A stretch of 64,000 nucleotides of DNA from positions 7,506,388 through 7,570,387 of the forward strand of contig NZ_KB912942.1 in NCBI RefSeq assembly GCF_000383915.1. Direction: 5' to 3'. The notes beneath the pieces were generated by a model. The model ran no database searches, had not been told where the DNA came from, and saw only the letters and a program-made list of their open reading frames with translations. The DNA is from Amycolatopsis benzoatilytica AK 16/65 (GTDB taxonomy: Bacteria > Actinomycetota > Actinomycetes > Mycobacteriales > Pseudonocardiaceae). Position numbers and translations under genes: made by a program. Below are positions 32,386 through 40,184 of this stretch, piece after piece (the stretch's first letter is position 1; every line of letters starts with the position of its first letter).

Positions 32386-32884
32386 CGCGCGTGCGCGGCT
32401 GGTCCGTGAGCGGAAGGCCGCGCTTCTGGATGCGGTAGTAGGTGAAGGCGTTCTGTGCGGCGATGCTCACGCCCAGCGTGACCAGGATCGTCGAGGACGC
32501 CGCGGCCTGGTCGACGCCGAATGCGCCCGAGAGGAAACTGAAAGCGACGCGTACGCCGACGGTGGCGACCCAGAGCACCACGGTGAGCGGCGTGCCCTTC
32601 ACGAACGTGGTGCCTTCGCGTTCACTGAGCGTCGAGGTAGAGCTTCGCAGCACGCCGAACCCCGCGAGCAGCACGATGTCGATGCCGAGCATCAGGAGCG
32701 CGTCCGTGCCGAGGCTTTGCAGAGAGTCCCGGGCCAGGTAAACACCGAGCACGATCATCAGCGCGGGCAGCACCAAGAGCCGCTTCGGGGTGAGCAGCGT
32801 GCCGCGCATTTGACGGTAGACGACGCGGTAAAGGACCAGTGCGGCGATCGCGACATAAAGGACAATGGTGAGGCCGGTGTTCAC
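32369..32884 (-). CDS. DUF1453/CcdC-like membrane protein
   Basis: 171 aa from GTG 32884, preceded by AAAGGGA. Four or five hydrophobic segments (LTIVLYVAIAALVLYRVV, LLVLPALMIVLGVYLA, ALLMLGIDIVLLAGFGVL, LTVVLWVATVGVRVAFSFLS, ILVTLGVSIAAQ). RGTLLTPKRLLVLPAL after helix 1 is typical of the CcdC/DUF1453 group. Longer N-terminal extensions have no start signal. Function unknown. Confidence 0.78.
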   Translation of the reverse strand: MNTGLTIVLYVAIAALVLYRVVYRQMRGTLLTPKRLLVLPALMIVLGVYLARDSLQSLGTDALLMLGIDIVLLAGFGVLRSSTSTLSEREGTTFVKGTPLTVVLWVATVGVRVAFSFLSGAFGVDQAAASSTILVTLGVSIAAQNAFTYYRIQKRGLPLTDQPRTRVTAGR

Positions 32885-33145
32885 GGCGATCCCTTTCGGA
32901 TGCGGTCGGCTTTCCCCCGGCCGGCGGCGGGTGCCGGGGGTTCCCGGCGTGCTTCCAGCTTCTCCCGGACCAGGGCGGATTCCGTCGGCGCGCGGGCGGG
33001 GACCGGGTGGAACTCGTTCTCCACCCGAGGGTGGAGAGGTCAGATCGTGACCATGGAAAAGCAACCGGAAGGGGGGAATGGTCGTCTATCCGGGTGACCG
33101 GGTCCTACCGAATGCGACCCGACCGAAATGCGGGGGTACTGGATC

Positions 33146-33775
33146 GTGAAAAGGCTTCTGGCGGCGGTGGCGGCGGCTGCGATGGCGTTCGGGCTCGCGG
33201 CGTGCTCCGGCGGCGGTGCGACTGGCTCGGCGGCAGCGGGCGGAGTCTCCCCGGCGGCGGCGAACGTGCCGGTGAGCAGTTCCGCGCCGGCCAACAGTTC
33301 CGCTCCCGCGTCCACTCCGGCCAGCACCAGTTCCGCTCCGTCGACGCAGCAGACCACCCCGAAGCCCGCGCCCAAGCCGCAGCCGAAGGCCGACCCGGCA
33401 CCGACCGCGGACGTGCCGTGCGCGGCCGCCGCGGCCGCCTCCGGCACCAGCGCCTGTGTGGACATCTCCGCGCACCGCGCCTGGCTGCTGCAAGACGGGA
33501 AGGTGATCGACGGTCCGGTTTCGATGCTGCCCGGCGGCAAGGGGCACGCGACGCCGACCGGCACGTTCCACGTGCTGTCGAAGGAAAAGGTGCACCTGAG
33601 CAAGGAGTTCGACGACGCGCCGATGCCGAACTCGGTCTTCTTCTACCCGGGCGACGCCTTCCACACCGGCAGTCTGAAGGTGTACTCGCACGGCTGCATC
33701 CACCTGTCGGCGGCGTCGTCGCTGCGGTTCTTCAACACGCTGCACGTCGGCGACGTGGTGCAGGTCATCCCCTGA
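33146..33775 (+). CDS. L,D-transpeptidase (YkuD) lipoprotein
   Basis: 209 aa. The N-terminus is a signal peptide ending in a lipobox FGLAAC, followed by a 60-residue Ser/Pro/Ala linker and the YkuD domain (CVDISAHRAWLLQDGKVIDG, TPTGTFHVLSKEKVHLS, then KVYSHGCIHLS). The SHGCIHL motif carries the catalytic Cys and His. Such enzymes make 3-3 cross-links or tether proteins to peptidoglycan in actinomycetes. GTG 33146 with GGGGG nine bases upstream is preferred; ATG 33128 would add six residues. Confidence 0.88.
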   Translation: MKRLLAAVAAAAMAFGLAACSGGGATGSAAAGGVSPAAANVPVSSSAPANSSAPASTPASTSSAPSTQQTTPKPAPKPQPKADPAPTADVPCAAAAAASGTSACVDISAHRAWLLQDGKVIDGPVSMLPGGKGHATPTGTFHVLSKEKVHLSKEFDDAPMPNSVFFYPGDAFHTGSLKVYSHGCIHLSAASSLRFFNTLHVGDVVQVIP

Positions 33776-33827
33776 CCGGTCGAGGCCGAAGCGGCACGGT
33801 CGGGCAAATCTCACCCTCCTGAGGCAG

Positions 33828-33874
33828 CTGCGTCCCCCTTCTGAGCGATACCTCACGCTGAGAAGGGGGCGCAG
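33828..33874. terminator. Long stem-loop between convergent genes
   Basis: CTGCGTCCCCCTTCTGAGCG and AGAAGGGGGCGCAG with CGCTG before it pair over about 24 positions with a one-base bulge and one mismatch around an 8-nt loop. It lies between the convergent L,D-transpeptidase and 3-hydroxyacyl-CoA dehydrogenase genes. The remainder of 33776-34019 shows nothing else. Confidence 0.65.
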
Positions 33875-34019
33875 ACGTACGCCGCCCCGTTGGGCGGGCA
33901 TCGGCTCGTCGGCCTAGCCCAGCGCCGTTCCAGACCTCCGTGAGCAGCCGCGCAGTCGACGGTCTCATCGAGCATGACGGCCATCCCGGCAAGCTGCGCC
34001 GCAGCACCGACGAAACGCG

Positions 34020-35537
34020 TCAGACCAGATCAGCCGGCCGAGTCCCGATCGAGGCCAGCGGCAGCCCCAGCGTCACCCGCTCCACGAGCCACCGGCTCGG
34101 CCGGTACCGCGGATCCCCGGTCGCCCGCTGCAATCCGTTGAGGATCCGCAGCACCTTCTCCGGTCCGATCAGATCGCCCCATGCCAGCGGTCCATGGGGG
34201 TAGCCCAAGCCGAGCCGCACCGCGGTGTCGATGTCCGCGGGCGCCGCCAATTCCTGGTCGGCCAAGTAGCAAGCCGTGTTGATGATCGACGCCAGCAGTC
34301 GTTGCGCGATCGGCGCGGCTCCGTCCCGGACCACCGTCACCGGTGTTCCGGTCGCGGCCAAAGCTCCCCACGCCGCACGGCCGCAGGCCGGATCCAGTCC
34401 GGGGTGGACAGACAAGGTGAACCGGGATTCGTAGCCCAGTGCGTCCACGCCGCACACCCGGGCGGCGGGCAGTTCCAGCCGGGCCGCGGCGTCCACAGTG
34501 GACTCGCCGCGCAGGGTTACCAGCAAAACCGTGTCCGGGTAGGCATCCGGGACGACGTCGACGCCAGCCGCTGCCAGCAGCCGGCCGAGGCGTTCGTCCT
34601 CGGCGTACACCGGCATGGCCGGCGCGGGCGGCGCGGCGGGCTCCGGCGGCACCTCCTGCTTTCCGTCGGGATACCGGTAGAACCCCTCGCCGGTCTTGCG
34701 GCCGAACAGTCCGGCCGCGACCCGCGGGCGGGTCAGCCAGGACGGGCGCAGCCGCGGTTCGCAGTGGAATCCGCTCCAGATGCTTTCCAGCACCGCGTGC
34801 GAAACGTCCAGTCCGGTCAGGTCGAGCAGCTCGAACGGACCCAGCTTGAGGCCGAGCACGTCGCGGGCGATCCGGTCGATCTCCGCGGGCTCGGCGAGCG
34901 ATTCGGACAGGACCTGCAGCGCCTCGGTGTTCAGTCCGCGGCCGGCGTGGTTGACCAGGAAACCGGGCGCGTCCTTGGCCAGCACCGGTTCGTGCCCCCA
35001 GCCGCGCACCAGTGCCAGCGCTTCGCGGGGAAGCCAGTCCGCGGTGCGCGCTCCCGGCACCACCTCGACCAGCCGCATCAGCGGGACCGGGTTGAAGAAA
35101 TGCAAACCGACCAGCCGGGACGGCTCAGCCAGCCCAGCGGCGATCTCGGTGACCGACAGCGAACTGGTGTTGGTGGCGAAAACCGTTTCCGGGCCGCAGA
35201 CCTTCTCCAGGCCGGCGAACAGCGTCCGCTTCGTTTCGAGGTCTTCGCGAACTGCTTCGAGCACCAGGTCCACGTCGTCGGCGGGGGCGAGCGGGCCGTC
35301 CACCGGCACCAGCCGCTCCTTCGCCGCCCGGCCGGCTTCCTCGGTCAGCTTGCCCTTCGCGACCAGCTTGTCGAGCATCGAGCCGACCTGCTCGATCGCC
35401 GCGGCCACCGCTTCCGGCGCCGCGTCCGCGAGCTCCACGGTGACCCCGCCGGTCGCGGCGAGCTGGACGATCCCGCGTCCCATCACGCCGGTGCCGATCA
35501 CCCGGATCCTGCCGACCTGGCCAGCCCATCCCGTCAC
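34020..35537 (-). CDS. 3-hydroxyacyl-CoA dehydrogenase
   Basis: 505 aa. The NAD fold starts IRVIGTGVMGRGIVQLAATG; LVLEAVREDLETKR, FATNTSSLSVTEIA and GLHFFNPVPLMRLVEVV are diagnostic, with the catalytic His in the last. Two 3HCDH C-terminal modules follow (PGFLVNHAGRGLNTEALQVL at about 190 and ACYLADQELAAPADIDTAVR at about 420), so it has the duplicated form used in beta-oxidation or phenylacetate (PaaH-like) pathways. GTG start at 35537. A TetR gene lies 48 bases upstream on the same strand and may control it. Confidence 0.92.
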   Translation of the reverse strand: MTGWAGQVGRIRVIGTGVMGRGIVQLAATGGVTVELADAAPEAVAAAIEQVGSMLDKLVAKGKLTEEAGRAAKERLVPVDGPLAPADDVDLVLEAVREDLETKRTLFAGLEKVCGPETVFATNTSSLSVTEIAAGLAEPSRLVGLHFFNPVPLMRLVEVVPGARTADWLPREALALVRGWGHEPVLAKDAPGFLVNHAGRGLNTEALQVLSESLAEPAEIDRIARDVLGLKLGPFELLDLTGLDVSHAVLESIWSGFHCEPRLRPSWLTRPRVAAGLFGRKTGEGFYRYPDGKQEVPPEPAAPPAPAMPVYAEDERLGRLLAAAGVDVVPDAYPDTVLLVTLRGESTVDAAARLELPAARVCGVDALGYESRFTLSVHPGLDPACGRAAWGALAATGTPVTVVRDGAAPIAQRLLASIINTACYLADQELAAPADIDTAVRLGLGYPHGPLAWGDLIGPEKVLRILNGLQRATGDPRYRPSRWLVERVTLGLPLASIGTRPADLV

Positions 35538-35585
35538 GTCGAAACCCGCCTTCCCGTGCTGTCGTCACGGCGAACCTACCCCGGA

Positions 35586-36266
35586 CTAGAGGCCGACGAA
35601 GTCCGCCATCTGACCAATCAGGTGCTCGAAATATGCGTCCGCGGGATCAACACTGCCGACGTACTGGCCGAACAGCTCGAAGCTGAGGGCGCCGAACAGC
35701 TGGGTCCAAGCCCCGATCGCGCGCATGACGATCTCAGCCGGCGCGTCGATTCCGAGGAGTTCGGTCAGCTGGTCGGCCTGTGCGCGCAGCTCCGGCGACA
35801 TCGGCGCGGTGACCGCCGGCTCGTGCGGATGCGCGTCACGCAGCACCGCGATCAACGTCAACGCCACCCGGCCAGCCGGAGCGACGGTGTCCTGCGGGGC
35901 TCGGTAGCCGGGGATTGGCGAGCCGTAGATCAACGCGTACTCGTGTGGGTGCTCGCGGGCCCAGTCGCGGGTCGCGTGCCAGATCGCCCGCCACCGGGCG
36001 CGCGGGTCGCCGGTGCCGGGGTCGGCCTGTTCGGCGGCGTGGCCGATGGAGTTGTAGGCGTCGACGATCAGCGCGGTGAGCAGGTGGTCGCGGCTGGGGA
36101 AGTACCGATACAGCGCGGACGAAACCATCCCGAGCTCACGGGCCACCGCGCGCAGCGAGAGGCCGTGCGCACCGACCTCGGCCAGTTGGCGGCGGGCCTC
36201 GTCCTTGATCTCGCGGGTCAGCTCGGCGCGGACGCGTTCGCGGGCGGTTCGGGGCGCAGCAGTCAT
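35586..36266 (-). CDS. TetR-family transcriptional regulator
   Basis: 226 aa. HTH: RRQLAEVGAHGLSLRAVARE followed by LGMVSSALYRYFPSRDHLLT. The C-terminal domain (TetR_C_33-like) has WRAIWHATRDWAREHPHEYA. It is divergent from a Ddn-like gene across a region with two GAGAGC/GCTCTC palindromes, its likely operators. It likely represses itself and that gene; control of the downstream dehydrogenase is possible. Confidence 0.9.
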   Translation of the reverse strand: MTAAPRTARERVRAELTREIKDEARRQLAEVGAHGLSLRAVARELGMVSSALYRYFPSRDHLLTALIVDAYNSIGHAAEQADPGTGDPRARWRAIWHATRDWAREHPHEYALIYGSPIPGYRAPQDTVAPAGRVALTLIAVLRDAHPHEPAVTAPMSPELRAQADQLTELLGIDAPAEIVMRAIGAWTQLFGALSFELFGQYVGSVDPADAYFEHLIGQMADFVGL

Positions 36267-36284
36267 GCGATCAGTCTGCCTCAG

Positions 36285-36373
36285 CTGAGAGCGCTGCGCA
36301 AAATAGAGAGCACTGCTCTTGACGCGAGACGAGTCCAGGGTGTTCACTGTTCTCAACAGAGAGCGCCGCTCTC
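36285..36373. promoter_or_regulatory. TetR operator region
   Basis: AGAGCACTGCTCT at 36307-36319 and GAGAGCGCCGCTCTC at 36359-36373 are near-perfect palindromes with the same half-site GAGAGC; a half-site with GCGCTGCGC follows at 36287. The second palindrome lies just before the AGGAGG site of the Ddn-like gene. Confidence 0.65.
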
Positions 36374-36391
36374 GAAACCGAGGAGGATCCC

Positions 36392-36838
36392 ATGACCAGC
36401 CCCCGTTACGTCAAGCCGGGCAAGTCGACGAACATGTTCAACAGCGCGGTTCGCGGGCTCACCAAGCTCGGTGTCAGCGTGCTGGGCAGCCGGGTGCTCA
36501 TCATCCGCGGCCGCAAGTCCGGCGAACCGCGCGAACTGCCGGTGAACCTCTTGCCGTTCGAGGGCAAGCAGTACCTGGTGGCGGCACGCGGCGAGACCCA
36601 GTGGGTGCGGAACCTGCGGGCCGCCGGCGAGGGGCAGCTGCGAGTCGGGCGGCGCACCGAGACCTTCACCTATCGCGAACTGGCCGACGACGAGAAGCCC
36701 GCCATCCTGCGCTCGTACCTGAAGCGCTGGGCGTTCGAGGTGGGCGTGTTCTTCGACGGCGTGAACGCTAAGGCCCCCGAGGAGAAGCTGCGCGAGATCG
36801 CGCCGGGCTACCCGGTGTTCGAGATCCGCACCCAGTGA
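36392..36838 (+). CDS. Nitroreductase/quinone-reductase family (Ddn-like) protein
   Basis: 148 aa. GSRVLIIRGRKSGEPRELPV, NLLPFEGKQYLVAARGETQW and VRNLRAAGEGQLRVG follow the F420-dependent Ddn family of actinomycetes (split beta-barrel). Family members reduce quinones or nitro compounds. Its start follows an AGGAGG site and a TetR operator, so it is probably induced by a small molecule. Confidence 0.87.
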   Translation: MTSPRYVKPGKSTNMFNSAVRGLTKLGVSVLGSRVLIIRGRKSGEPRELPVNLLPFEGKQYLVAARGETQWVRNLRAAGEGQLRVGRRTETFTYRELADDEKPAILRSYLKRWAFEVGVFFDGVNAKAPEEKLREIAPGYPVFEIRTQ

Positions 36839-36839
36839 A

Positions 36840-37034
36840 TCAGCGCACCCGCTTCTTGAACGCGGTAGCCGCGATCAGCACGACGCCGACCAGGAACGCG
36901 ATCAGTCCGATCAGGAACCAGAGTTTCTGCCCGGTCATGAAGCTGCCGGTGAGCACCCCGACGCCTTGCAGCACCCAGGTCGCGCCCACGAGCACCAGCA
37001 CCACTCCGCAAGCCAGCGTGATCCAGCGCTTCAC
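36840..37034 (-). CDS. Small two-helix membrane protein (64 aa)
   Basis: Two hydrophobic stretches, WITLACGVVLVLVGATWVLQ and LWFLIGLIAFLVGVVLIAAT, with a basic tail KKRVR. GTG 37034 is chosen because GGAGG ends five bases upstream; a TTG at 37046 overlaps that site and is unlikely. No family known. Confidence 0.72.
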   Translation of the reverse strand: MKRWITLACGVVLVLVGATWVLQGVGVLTGSFMTGQKLWFLIGLIAFLVGVVLIAATAFKKRVR

Positions 37035-37055
37035 CACAGCCTCCAAGCCGACAAG

Positions 37056-37108
37056 TCCGTGAAGGGAACATTGAGGGAATCAGAGTCTCTCAATGTTCCC
37101 TTCACGGA
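37056..37108. repeat. Palindrome family member
   Basis: Arms TCCGTGAAGGGAACATTGAG (37056-37075) and the exact complement (37089-37108) enclose GGAATCAGAGTCT. Same core as 6314-6364. It lies between two minus-strand genes rather than convergent ones. Confidence 0.85.
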
Positions 37109-37131
37109 CAACGGCCGGGCCGAGAGGCGGG

Positions 37132-37722
37132 TTATCCGCGTCGGCGAGGTTGTCCGTTGCCGAACTGCTGGGCTTCGCCGAGCGAAGTGGCGGTCGCGGT
37201 GGAGCCGTCCACCTTCGCTACCACGGTCACGTTGTCGCCGGACTTTGGCGAACCGGTCTCGACCGTTGCGGTGTTCAGGACGTAGGTCTGCTTGTAGCCG
37301 TCCTTGCTGGTCAGCGTCACCGAAGTGGCGCTGATCTCAGTGATCGTCCCGGTCTGCAGGCGCTCCGTCACGTATCCGCCGGACGTGTCGGCGACGACGA
37401 AGTCGCCGTGCAAGGCGTTGCGCAGCGCCGCCGCGCCCCCGCCGCGACCGGCGAAGCCGCCTTGCCCGCCAGGCCCGCCCGGGCCGCCGGGACCGCCGAA
37501 GCCGCCAGGGCCCTGCTGTGCGGACGCGTTGTTGCCGCTGGTGCCCGCCCAGATCGCCAGCCCACCGCCCACCGCGATCACCGCCGCGACGCCGACCGCG
37601 ATGGCGGTCTTGCGGCCGTTCCACGACTTCCCCGCCGCGGGACCAGGATTCGGACCGGCGCCGCCGGGTGCGGGAGCGGGCGGCTCTCCCCAGGTCGCGC
37701 CCTCTGCTGGATCGGTCGTCAT
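37132..37722 (-). CDS. Membrane-anchored Gly-rich protein (DUF5666-like C-terminus)
   Basis: 196 aa. Cytoplasmic Pro/Ala-rich N-terminus, one membrane helix (TAIAVGVAAVIAVGGGLAIW), a Gly-rich linker (GFGGPGGPGGPGGQGGFAG) and an OB-like beta domain (TGTITEISATSVTLTSKDGY, TVVAKVDGSTATATSL). The last part resembles DUF5666-type small beta domains. It diverges from the OmpR-type regulator gene and has two GCTGTGC boxes 11 bases apart upstream, so it is probably in that regulator's regulon. Confidence 0.78.
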   Translation of the reverse strand: MTTDPAEGATWGEPPAPAPGGAGPNPGPAAGKSWNGRKTAIAVGVAAVIAVGGGLAIWAGTSGNNASAQQGPGGFGGPGGPGGPGGQGGFAGRGGGAAALRNALHGDFVVADTSGGYVTERLQTGTITEISATSVTLTSKDGYKQTYVLNTATVETGSPKSGDNVTVVAKVDGSTATATSLGEAQQFGNGQPRRRG

Positions 37723-37772
37723 GGTTTCCTCCGGAACTTCAGCGCTTGTCGGCATCGAGAGTCCGGTGCGCC

Positions 37773-37862
37773 GCTGTGCGGAAGCTGTGCCGGACGTGGG
37801 GGATGCCTGTGCACCCGGCTGGCCGGGACCCGGCGCACAGGAAACGCACAGCCATGGCACAG
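37773..37862. promoter_or_regulatory. GCACAG boxes, predicted response-regulator binding sites
   Basis: GCACAG at 37835, 37846 and 37857 (exact 11-base period) lies upstream of the regulator gene; GCTGTGC at 37773 and 37784 (11 bases apart) is the same box facing the Gly-rich gene. Tandem hexamers with 10-11-base spacing are the usual OmpR/PhoB binding format. A further pair occurs at 40146 and 40157. Confidence 0.68.
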
Positions 37863-37895
37863 CTCGACCTGAAGTCCGGGCCCGAAGATGGCACG

Positions 37896-38648
37896 ATGAG
37901 CAGTGTGAACGCCGCATCTGCCGGCCGGGGAAAGACCGAGCTGCGCCGCGCCGACGGCAGCCCGGTCCGGGTGCTGGTCGTCGACGACGAATCGACCCTG
38001 GCCGAACTCGTGTCCATGGCTCTGCGGATGGAGGGCTGGGAAGTGCGCAGTGCGGGCACCGGCGCCGAGGCAGTGCGGGTCGGCCGCGACTTCCGGCCGG
38101 ACGCGGTGGTGCTCGACGTGATGCTGCCCGATTTCGACGGTCTCGAAGTGCTGCGCCGGATGCGTGCCGAGACGCCCTATCTGCCGGTGCTGTTCCTGAC
38201 CGCGAAAGACGCGGTGGAGGACCGGATCGCCGGACTCACCGCGGGCGGAGACGACTACGTGACCAAACCGTTCAGCCTGGAAGAGGTGGCGCTGCGGCTG
38301 CGCGCGCTGCTGCGCCGGGCCGGCGGAGTGTCCGGGGCCACCGGATCGCAGCTGGTGGTCGGCGACCTGACGCTGGACGAGGACAGCCGCGAGGTGCATC
38401 GCGGCGGCGAGCTGGTGCCGCTCACCGCCACCGAGTTCGAGCTTTTGCGTTACCTGATGCGGAATCCGCGCCGGGTGCTGTCCAAGGCGCAGATCCTCGA
38501 CCGCGTGTGGAGCTATGATTTCGGCGGCCAGGCCAACATCGTCGAGCTCTACATCTCCTACTTGCGCAAGAAGATCGACGCCGACCGGGAACCGATGATC
38601 CACACCATGCGCGGCGCCGGATATGTCCTCAAACCCGCCGCGGGCTGA
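37896..38648 (+). CDS. OmpR/PhoB-family response regulator
   Basis: 250 aa. Receiver residues VLVVDDES, D74 in VVLDVML, FLTAKDA and DDYVTKPF (Lys) are present; the winged-helix output domain has LTATEFELLRYLMRNPRRVL and VELYISYLRKKID. ATG 37896 is used; the GTG at 37905 is possible. It overlaps the kinase gene and is followed by a GT39 gene. It probably controls cell-envelope modification. Confidence 0.93.
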   Translation: MSSVNAASAGRGKTELRRADGSPVRVLVVDDESTLAELVSMALRMEGWEVRSAGTGAEAVRVGRDFRPDAVVLDVMLPDFDGLEVLRRMRAETPYLPVLFLTAKDAVEDRIAGLTAGGDDYVTKPFSLEEVALRLRALLRRAGGVSGATGSQLVVGDLTLDEDSREVHRGGELVPLTATEFELLRYLMRNPRRVLSKAQILDRVWSYDFGGQANIVELYISYLRKKIDADREPMIHTMRGAGYVLKPAAG

Positions 38649-40140
38649 CCGCCGGGCCCGCGCCGGATCCCGGCCGTGGTCGTTGCGCCGCAGGCTGATC
38701 GCTCAGCTGGCGGCGCTGCTCGCGTTGGTCTGCCTCGTGGTCGGCGTGGTCACCGAGTTCGCGCTGCACGATTTCCTGGTCGGGCAGATCGACGTCCGGC
38801 TGGCCGCGGCGAGCGACCGCGGGCAGCACGGGCCGCAGCGAACGCCCGGGACCAACGGCCCGAAGACGCCGCCGGACCCGCTGCTCGCGGTCGGGCAGAG
38901 CGAGGGCACGCTGCTGGGACGCGTCCGCGGCGGCGCGATCGGCGCCTACGTGATCGACCAGAGCGCGGTGCTGGCCGGCCGGCCGTTCACCCGGGTGACC
39001 GACGAACAGGCACAGCAGCTGCTGGCCGTGCAGCCCAACGGCCGGCCGCGGACGGTCGACCTCGGCGGACGGCTCAATTCGTATCGGGTGCTCGCCATTC
39101 GTTCGCCGCGCGGCGAACTGGAGCTGGTCGGGCTGCCGATGTTCGGCGTCAGCGCGACGTTGTGGCGACTGGGATTCGTCTTCGGCGGGGTGGCGCTCGG
39201 CGGCATCCTGGTCGCCGGGTTCTTCGGCGCTATCACCATCCGGCGCACGATGGCCCCGCTCGACCGGCTCGCCGCGACCGCCGCCCGGGTGTCCGAACTG
39301 CCGCTGGACCGCGGTGAAGTGGCGCTGTCCGAGCGGGTGCCGGAGGTGGACACGGATCCGCGCACCGAGGTCGGCAAGGTCGGCTCGGCGATCAACCGGA
39401 TGCTGGGGCACATCGCCGACGCGCTCGCCGCCCGCCAGGCCAGCGAGAGCCGGGTGCGGCAGTTCGTCGCGGATGCCAGTCACGAGTTGCGCACGCCGCT
39501 GGCCGCGATCCGCGGCTACGCCGAGCTGACCCGGCGCACCGGCGAACAGCTGCCGCCGGACGTCGCGTTCGCGATGAGCCGGGTGGAATCCGAATCGGCG
39601 CGGATGACGACGCTGGTGGAAGACCTGCTGCTGCTCGCCCGGCTGGACTCCGGCCGTCCGGTGGTGCACGAACCGGTCGACCTGTCCCGGTTGGTCGCGG
39701 ATGCGGTCGCGGATTCGCACGTCGCCGGCCCGGACCACAAGTGGCTGCTGGAGCTGCCCGGCGAACCGCTGACCGTGCTGGGCGATTCCGGGCAACTGCA
39801 CCAGATCGTGCTGAACCTCCTCGGCAACGCCCGGACGCACACGCCGGCCGGCACCACGGTCACCACCTCACTGTCCACAAACGACGGTTGGGTGACTTTG
39901 TCCGTTGTGGACGACGGGCCGGGAATTCCGCCGGAAATCCTGCCTGACGTATTCGAGCGATTCGCCCGCGGCGACACTTCTCGTTCGCGTGCGGCCGGCA
40001 GCACCGGACTGGGCCTGGCGATCGTCGCGGCGGTGGTGGCCGCGCACTCCGGCCGGGTAATGGTGAACAGCCGGCCCGGCCGCACCGAATTTCTCGCCTG
40101 GTTCCCGCAGTTGCGTGACGGTGGCAACATCCAGCAGTGA
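38623..40140 (+). CDS. Sensor histidine kinase
   Basis: 505 aa. Membrane helices at about 27-48 (LIAQLAALLALVCLVVGVVT) and 186-212, a periplasmic domain of about 135 residues between them, then a HAMP segment, H287 in SHELRTPLAAIRGYAEL, and N, G1, G2 boxes (LLGNARTH, VVDDGPGIP, GLGLAI). The start ATG lies inside the end of the regulator gene (26-base overlap). EnvZ/MprB-like organisation; the signal is unknown. Confidence 0.92.
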   Translation: MSSNPPRADRRARAGSRPWSLRRRLIAQLAALLALVCLVVGVVTEFALHDFLVGQIDVRLAAASDRGQHGPQRTPGTNGPKTPPDPLLAVGQSEGTLLGRVRGGAIGAYVIDQSAVLAGRPFTRVTDEQAQQLLAVQPNGRPRTVDLGGRLNSYRVLAIRSPRGELELVGLPMFGVSATLWRLGFVFGGVALGGILVAGFFGAITIRRTMAPLDRLAATAARVSELPLDRGEVALSERVPEVDTDPRTEVGKVGSAINRMLGHIADALAARQASESRVRQFVADASHELRTPLAAIRGYAELTRRTGEQLPPDVAFAMSRVESESARMTTLVEDLLLLARLDSGRPVVHEPVDLSRLVADAVADSHVAGPDHKWLLELPGEPLTVLGDSGQLHQIVLNLLGNARTHTPAGTTVTTSLSTNDGWVTLSVVDDGPGIPPEILPDVFERFARGDTSRSRAAGSTGLGLAIVAAVVAAHSGRVMVNSRPGRTEFLAWFPQLRDGGNIQQ

Positions 40141-40145
40141 ACGAT

Positions 40146-40162
40146 TCACAGCCGGCGCACAG
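40146..40162 (+). promoter_or_regulatory. GCACAG-type box pair upstream of the GT39 gene
   Basis: TCACAG (40146) and GCACAG (40157) repeat with 11-base spacing, like the regulator's own promoter. Their position before ATG 40185 argues against the GTG start at 40137 and for separate control by the regulator. Confidence 0.55.
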
Positions 40163-40184
40163 CCCTGGCCGTGAGAATGTCGTC

